Shown here: in pieces, positions 57,679 to 64,000 of the stretch
Numbering within the stretch: position 1 is the first letter of the stretch
How the letters are laid out: every line of letters begins with the position of its first letter
Assembly (NCBI GenBank): GCA_030267965.1
Contig: BRYA01000307.1
Coordinates: forward strand, 2,929-66,928
DNA length: 64,000 nucleotides
Source of the DNA: Triparma columacea
Lineage: Eukaryota; Sar; Bolidophyceae; Parmales; Triparmaceae
Reading direction: 5' to 3'
Notes under the pieces: model-generated
Seen by the model: only the letters and a program-made list of their open reading frames with translations
Database searches by the model: none
Told to the model about the DNA's origin: nothing
Translations under genes and position numbers: made by a program

Positions 57679-58243
57679 TGCGGCTTCTGTCTGTTTCAGA
57701 GACTGTCAAATCAGCAGCTATCTAAGTGGCTGCAGTTTGCTTGAGGGTGGAGTGGTTTTGAGTATACTATTTTGGCGTAGGAATGGTGTATGTACGATGT
57801 GGGTGTGTATTTTGGATATTTATCTCGCAACCTCACTGCTTCGATGATGATGAGTGTTGGAGATTTGCCTCTATGGATGATTTTTTGATTATACCGACTA
57901 CACAGTGTAAGTTGCGTTGATGTTTACGACTTTAGTACAATTTGATGGCCGTAAGTGTCCAAAAATGACCCTAAAATGTCTCCTAAATTCGGAATCAATT
58001 CTGTCGAAAGCGGGCTCCTTTGTTTGGGTTGGATGCTTGGCCTTGTCCTTCTTCCGTCGTGATCCCTTTCTACAAGCTGTTGTTCTGTGTTTTCAAAAGT
58101 TACCACTCAGCGCGATTGCTCTGATACAACTCTCAAATCTCCCTTGGTGAAACGACGAACGATTACAGTTTTCTTTAGCCAGGAATAAGCTCAGGAAACC
58201 ACTAAATTTCACAACCTTCCCCGAGCACCCTTGCTCGGGCAAG
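57679..58243. promoter_or_regulatory. Divergent promoter region
   Basis: 565 bp between the GNAT start and the Cys-rich gene. The short open frame at 57917-58150 has no recognisable content. A strong hairpin lies at the plus-strand end. Confidence 0.45.
58220..58239 (+). promoter_or_regulatory. Leader hairpin just before the start codon
   Basis: A perfect 8-bp stem, CCCGAGCA with TGCTCGGG, and a CCCT loop, ending four bases before the ATG of the Cys-rich gene. If transcribed it would form a stable stem in the 5' UTR at the initiation site. Confidence 0.6.
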
Positions 58244-61200
58244 ATGACCTTCCCTGGTTATTTTGTCCTTCTGCTGCTGATCTTCTCCAACTCGTTGCAT
58301 ATTGGGACCGCACTCCCTGGAGCCGCAACGCCCGGGGTCTTATTGCAAGGACACGGAAGGTCTAACCTACCAAGAGTTTCTCCTGGAGCAGGGGTCGATC
58401 TCATCAAGGACAGGAACTTTGACGAGGCGACAATGGTGCCCACGGCACCCATGGGCAAGGAGCTTGTGGTTAGGAAGAGTATCGAGGAAGAGTTCATGGA
58501 CGCTATGGAGTCGAAAAGCAAGGAGATCGCTGTTTGGGGAGAACACGAGAGGAGATTGATTACTTGGCAACGAGCGCTCCTTTATACCGTGGCTGCCGCG
58601 GCAGTACGTAAGTATGGAATATTCGTACCATATACAAGGGACGATCTCAGACAACTAACACTTTCCCCTCCTATTTTGTGTTACAGTTGCTGTCGGGTAT
58701 CTGGCTTTTACTTATGGAGCAGCTGCCATGGCCACAAGTTATTCTAGCAGCTGGGCCGGGTACGGGGCGGCAGCGGAAGCGTATTCTTTTGGAGCAGGAG
58801 TTACAACCACAGTTGGTTCTGTTACGACAACAACAACACAGGTCTCAACCATAACTTGGGTTTCCTCTTCTCTGGGGTTTGAAACTGCTGTGTGGGGTAC
58901 AGCAGTATTAACTGAGACTGCTGTTGCTGGCACTTGGGCGGGTGCAATTGCAGCTGCTGCCCCAACTGCACTTGGGGGTCTCCTTACTATACTTACAGGA
59001 TACAAGGCTGCTGAGCACCTTTTCGTGATTCCAGCTGACCGATGTGATCCAGAAGTTTTCTGTGTCGGAAGAGAGGCTGGTGGTAGGTGTACATCTTGTT
59101 CTGAAGGCGCATTCTTCAACGTAGATGATGGCACATGCTGCTCGTGCCCACCGGGGCATTACTTGAGTTCTCCAAACAAAGAGGAGGGGCATGTTCTAGA
59201 TGTTTGCACAATGTAAGTAGGGGGCTAACAACATATTGCAAGCTCATTGTGTCCCTGTGTCCCTGTTCCGATGTTTAGTCTTTTCGTGCCATTCAATACT
59301 AACCCTGTGGCTATTCGGAAACCTGCTCTCGCCACAGCTGCGAGGAAGACAAGTTTCAAAGTGAGAGGGGGAGAAATCATTGCGCACATTGTCCGTCTGG
59401 AAAGAATTCTCAGCCCGGAGCGATCACTTGCGTAGCAGGAGCTTGTGAAATAAGTCAAGCTGCGTGTCGAGATGGATTTGACGACGGTTGGATTTGGGAT
59501 GCTTGCGATCATTGTCCCAAAGGGAGTCGATTGAGTGGTACAGGAGATGGATGTTGTGCTTGCGAGCCCGGGAAATTTCAAAGCCAAAACGGATTCACAG
59601 GCAATGGATGTGATAAATGTCCCGTAAGTATCCATCGCAACAAATGAGCTAAATACCCTTACTCAACTAACACGTTTTACTGATCATGCGCTTATCTCAG
59701 CCTGGAACCTATTCTGACGATGCGCTCTCAGATGAATGTAAAACTTGCCAACCAGGTCGATGGAACATGCTGGAGGGCCATTATGAATGCTTTGAAGCAC
59801 CTGCGGGTTATTATGCTTCTAGCAATGGCACAGACCCAAATCAACATCTCATAGCGAATGAATGTCCACGAGGAACTTTCCAAGATTTACCAGGTCAGAC
59901 ATCATGTAAACTGTGCGCAGCAGGAACGTACGGGACTTTCCAAATTTTGAGCAGAAATTCTTCAGAGACAGGTGAGACGAACCAAAGAGAATAGGCACAA
60001 GAAGCAGAAACTAACACGTGACTCAATTTTATATTCATAGCTTGTCTCGCTTGTCCTGCCGGGACATACTCGGTGCAACCAGGTGGACTGAACTGTACAA
60101 TTTGTGATGCAGGAAAGTATACCAATGCTCCGGGCCTCACACAGTGCACGTCTTGTCCTGAAGGGAAATCCCTTTCTGATGGTAGTGATCCCGATCTCAT
60201 TGCCCGTAACCACACTCTTCATGACAATGAGAATGACTGCGAGTCCTGCACTGCAGGTCGATTTGCCAATTCAGTTGGTTCGTCGCACTGTGCTGTTTGT
60301 TCCAAAGGTCGATTTTCTACCTCCGAAGAAGCTACTAACTGCACAGCGTGTGCTCCCGGCTCGTTTATCGATGACGACGGGACGCTCTCTCAATATCACG
60401 ACGAAATCGCAGATTGTGAATTTTGCGCTTCTGGGAAGTATTCTAATGTTAAAGGTGCATCTGGACCCTGCACCGATTGTCCAACAGGGCGTTTCCAAAA
60501 CGATGAAGGTGTTATATCTATTGACAAACACGATGATCTCAACGACTGTACTATTTGCTCCGCTGGTCAGTACGCAAACAGGTAAGACTGGATTAAAAGC
60601 GACGAACTAAGGACCCAAACGTTGACAAGAAAACCATGCGCGCTTGTCTGTCGGAGAACCATGTCTCCTTTGCAACTACATAATAATCCTAACACGTCCA
60701 CACCTTCTCACTTGCAGTACGGGAAGCACCAGTTGTCTGAGTTGCGCTAAGGGACGCTACCTCGCAGACGATGCAACGAATGATCAATTGCACGTATTTT
60801 CTATCCAATGCCTTGTGTGTGCGCCTGGTAAGTTTAGTTCTAACGCAGGAACAAAAACTTGTCAGGTTTGTGATAAAGGCAAGTATACCTCTCAACCAGC
60901 TACGTCGAAGTGTACAAGTTGCGCAGCGGGTAAATTTCTTGAGCACACTAGTGATCCAGGCGGTCATGATTCGGATAGTGACTGCGTTGATTGCGCACCT
61001 CATTCCTACGCCGACACCGCTGGGAGTAGTAGTTGTTTGCCCTGCACAGGAGGAACCACTACGACCGGTCACGGTTCAATCTCGTGCGGTGCGTGTCCAA
61101 AAGGTGAGGCGACAGTTCGAGCTGGTGAAGTTACTATATCATATCTAAAAAATTCTCGTCTCGTCCGTTTCAGGGTATAACTGCACAGGAGACACCATGC

Positions 61201-64000
61201 TTCCTTGTAAAGAGGGAACTTATTCTTCTGGAGGCGGTAACTGTACTCCGTGCCCTGAAGGGTATAAGTGCATAGGAGGGGCGGATAAGATCGCATGTGC
61301 AAAGGGCAAGTATGCGGATGAACCTGGGCTTCAAGAATGTAAAGAGTGTGATGGAGGTTCCTTCCAAGACGGTGAGGGTGAAACATCCTGCAAGTCCTGT
61401 GAAGCCGGTCATTACTGTCCCATAGGTTCTTCAAAGCAGATTCCATGCGGGACGGCGCTTGTTTTCTGCCCAAAAGGAGTGAGTCAACCCGTTAAGGTGT
61501 CATTAGGGTACTATACCTCTAATGAAGTTAACATCGGTGATAGTGAGCGAAGAGTCTCAGAAATTGAATGCGAGAAGGGGTTCGGCTGCAGTGGAGGAGA
61601 AAGACTTAGTTGTCATCAAGGAGAAACCTTCCAAGCTGCAAGAAGATCTACGGCTTGTGAAGCGTGCCGAAATTGCCTACCAGGTGAAAGAGTTTCTCGG
61701 AGTTGTAGCAAAGAAGTGGACACCAAGTGCGAAAAGTGTCCTGCAGGCCAATTCTCGATTGACGGGAAGGGGGACTGTGAAGTCTGTACCGAAGGAAAGT
61801 TTTCATCGGCCGGGGATGCATTCTGTTCTCCTGCGACCCCAGGGAAAAAGCCAAAGCATGACAAATCTGGTATCGAGAACTGCCCCATGAACACGTACTC
61901 GCTTGGTGCGAAAAATGACTGCACACAGTGCACGAATAAGACATTTTCTCTGCCGGGCTCGTATGGCTGCTCGCAATGCTCACCCGGGAAATATTTTTCA
62001 GAGGAAACCCTTAGTATCCTGCCATTACTGAGCAATGAAATCAAAATTACTGACGCGTGTATTCCCTGTCCAGCAGGACGGTATGCAGTTGAGGGAGGCG
62101 AGTCTGTGGAAGGTTGCAGTGACTGCCCTGATTCCAAGTACTCACGAACAGGAGCCACAGCCTGCCTTTCGCCTCCCTCTGGAAACGAAGTGGATGAGGA
62201 GAAATCGAACTTTGTGAAATGTCAAGCAGGGCGATACTCGGAGACGGGGGGGGATTGCCTCCCCTGCGAAGGCCAAGGTGAATATTCTCCTATGGGTTCA
62301 TCGACGTGTTTGGTATCGCCTCCTGGATTCGTTCCAAACGGGAATCGCAGCGGTCTCGTCATTTGTCAACCAGACACCTTTAGCCCTGGAGGTTCGGATA
62401 CGTGCAAATCTTGCGAAGAACTGGGACAAGGGCTCCACAGCCCTCATGGGGCTTCGACCTGTAGGTCGTGCGAGCCCGGGCAAGAATTCGATCAAAAGAC
62501 GGCCTTTAAACCGTGTTTTCGGCTTGTAACAAACACTACCGACGCCCGTCATATTGACAATCGTAAGTTGGTCCTCACGCAAGCGATAACCGGAGAGGTG
62601 CATGTTTTCGAGTTTCAGCCTATCCGCAAGCATAGGAATGTGTCCATGACGTACGAGGTTTGCCTGCACTCATCCCAAGACTATGATGCAGAGATACTTG
62701 GAACAACCTGGGATTTTGGAGCCTCGTGGAGTCTCTCACCACTTGGCGTGAACACCAAATTGAGCGGGATTTTCTCAGTCCATAATCAGACCGAATCAAA
62801 GAACGGGAACGCAGCAAGGTTCAGCATCGAAACTTTGAACCAATGTGATGAGTGCCCCGCGTCCACTTTCAATTCGAACGGACGCGGAAAATGCAGTGCA
62901 TGCGTCAAACCTGGGACTTACTCTCATGAGGGAGCAAGCTTCTGTCAAACTGTTCCGCTCGGTCACGCAGCTTCAACTGACCGAACAGGTTTTGAAAAAT
63001 GTCCTAAAAATATGTTCTCTCTTGGAGGGACGGATATGTGTACGACTTGCCCAGATGATTCTCATTCTCATCCAGGCTCATCATCTTGCGACTTTTGCAT
63101 GGCGGGTCAGTACTATGAGGAGGCCTCAAACAATTGTTTAGAGTGTGAAGCAGGGAAGTTCGCAGAAAAGGGGGCCCTTAGTGTCGAAGGATGCATGGCG
63201 TGCGAGAAGGGGACATTCTCAAAGGCAGGGAGCGGGTTTTGCAGCGCGTGTCCGCAGCATCAAGAGGCGCTTTCTGGGAGTAGTGATTGCTTCTGCAGTC
63301 CAACCTTTGTCCCCGATCCAGACAATGACGGGCAGTGCACATGCCCTCCTGGTGAGATGCTCATCGGAACCCTCTGCGTTGGTTGCGAGAAGGCCAAGTA
63401 CAAGTCAGGCTTCGGTATCTTCTCTTGTGACTTGTGCGACATGTTCATCAAGGACAGCATCACCATGGCGACTAACGCGACATCATCAAGCGAGTGCGTG
63501 TGTCCGAAAGGGATGTTCCTCAGCCAGGATAGGAAGAGGTGCATGAGGGCTGCATCGGGGGTAGAGTCGGAGGTCTCAGGCATGACATTGCAGAAGCTCA
63601 GGCTGAAAAAGGGTAGCTGGCGGACGACAGAAAACTCTACTGACGTTCGAAGCTGTCCTGTGAAGGATGCCTGCCTGGGAGGCTCAGAGATTACTAGCTA
63701 TTGCGCTCCAGGCCACACTGGACCTTACTGCAACCTGTGCTTCGATGGTTTCTCTAAGGACGTATTTGGGATGTGTGGCGCGTGCTCAGCGAGCGAAGGG
63801 GACATACTTGGAACCTTCGGAGCATTGTTCTTGGTCCTCCTTGTTGGACTCATTGGCTGGCTCGCATGGAAGAGAATGGGGAAGACGAAAAAGTCGAGGG
63901 AAAAAAGGAGGAAGTTCCTGACGGGCCTGAAAATTCTGTTCGTTACGTACCAGATCATTGCTGCCCTCCCCAGCATCATTCCTCACATCCAGCTTCCAGA
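58244..64000 (+). CDS. Large cysteine-rich (ephrin-receptor-like repeat) membrane protein, 3' end outside window
   Basis: Exons 58244-58607, 58687-59212, 59338-59623, 59701-59971, 60041-60581, 60718-61103 and 61174 onward give 1,733 residues before the window ends, with no stop in the long last exon. A signal peptide (about 1-25) is followed by an Ala-rich hydrophobic, Thr/Ser-rich region (about 115-250). Then come more than 20 Cys-rich units of the type CxxCxxGxYx(n)GxxxCxxC, as in ephrin-receptor-like/GCC2-GCC3 repeats, with many N-glycosylation sites. A non-repeat globular segment interrupts them (about 1240-1320). The closing segment SYCAPGHTGPYCNLCFDGF precedes a transmembrane helix (GTFGALFLVLLVGLIGWLAW), a basic stretch and a second helix at the window edge. 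In similar protist proteins several more membrane spans follow. Probably a surface receptor or adhesion protein; ligand unknown. Confidence 0.88.

Noticed and set aside
57917..58150. 77-codon plus-strand frame upstream of the Cys-rich gene
   Set aside because: No recognisable content, and its composition matches intergenic sequence.
1..64000. tRNA or rRNA genes
   Set aside because: I looked for B-box-like GGTTCGAATCC words and cloverleaf pairings in the intergenic gaps and found none convincing by eye.

Overview
This is a gene-dense piece of a eukaryotic nuclear genome. Most genes are interrupted by short spliceosomal introns (roughly 60 to 160 nt). Nearly all donors read GTGAG, with a few GTAAG, GTTAGT, GTATGT or GTGAAA, and acceptors are mostly CAG or TAG. 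Nearly every exon model below was built by hand from these sites and checked for phase and open frame. The eukaryotic content includes MCM4, eIF2B-beta, POLD3, eS24, NSUN2, PDK1 and PTRH2. Several N-termini carry a signal peptide followed by an aromatic-containing ASAFAP-like cleavage motif. Together these suggest a photosynthetic stramenopile with a secondary red plastid, perhaps a bolidophyte/parmalean or pelagophyte. The exact lineage is an inference.

Layout. 0-2.3 kb: two minus-strand genes of unknown function, the first made partly of homologous 33-nt mini-exons. 2.6-12.3 kb: one nine-exon gene for a 2,959-residue ion channel that fuses two six-helix pore modules, two cyclic-nucleotide-binding-like domains, two ankyrin blocks and EF hands. 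13-19 kb: plastid-type leucyl-tRNA synthetase, convergent with an NSUN2-like tRNA methyltransferase. 19.3-23 kb: a multi-spanning membrane protein and PDK1 kinase, divergent with only 53 bp between start codons. 23-31 kb: a flavin amine-oxidase-like protein, an ankyrin-TKL kinase, a short-chain dehydrogenase and POLD3. 31-39 kb: long-chain alcohol oxidase (GMC), a NYN plus cold-shock-domain protein, a carboxylesterase, a MITE-like element and a rhamnosyltransferase-like type II membrane protein. 39-50.6 kb: eS24, eIF2B-beta, PTRH2, an EamA/DMT transporter, a lactonase-type beta-propeller, a SpoU methyltransferase, a PH-domain protein with an acidic tail, and a small CxxC protein. 50.6-51.9 kb: an AT-rich island beside a truncated aminotransferase remnant. 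51.9-64 kb: MCM4, a plastid fatty-acid-hydroxylase-like protein, a GNAT acetyltransferase and the first 1,733 residues of a cysteine-rich membrane protein that runs off the end.

Genes alternate between convergent pairs with 40-110 bp between stop codons and divergent pairs sharing short promoters. Overlapping 3' UTRs and bidirectional promoters are therefore likely. There is no operon logic. Shared themes are translation (LeuRS, NSUN2, eS24, eIF2B2, PTRH2, SpoU), replication (MCM4, POLD3), signalling (channel, PDK1, ankyrin kinase, PH protein) and plastid-targeted metabolism.
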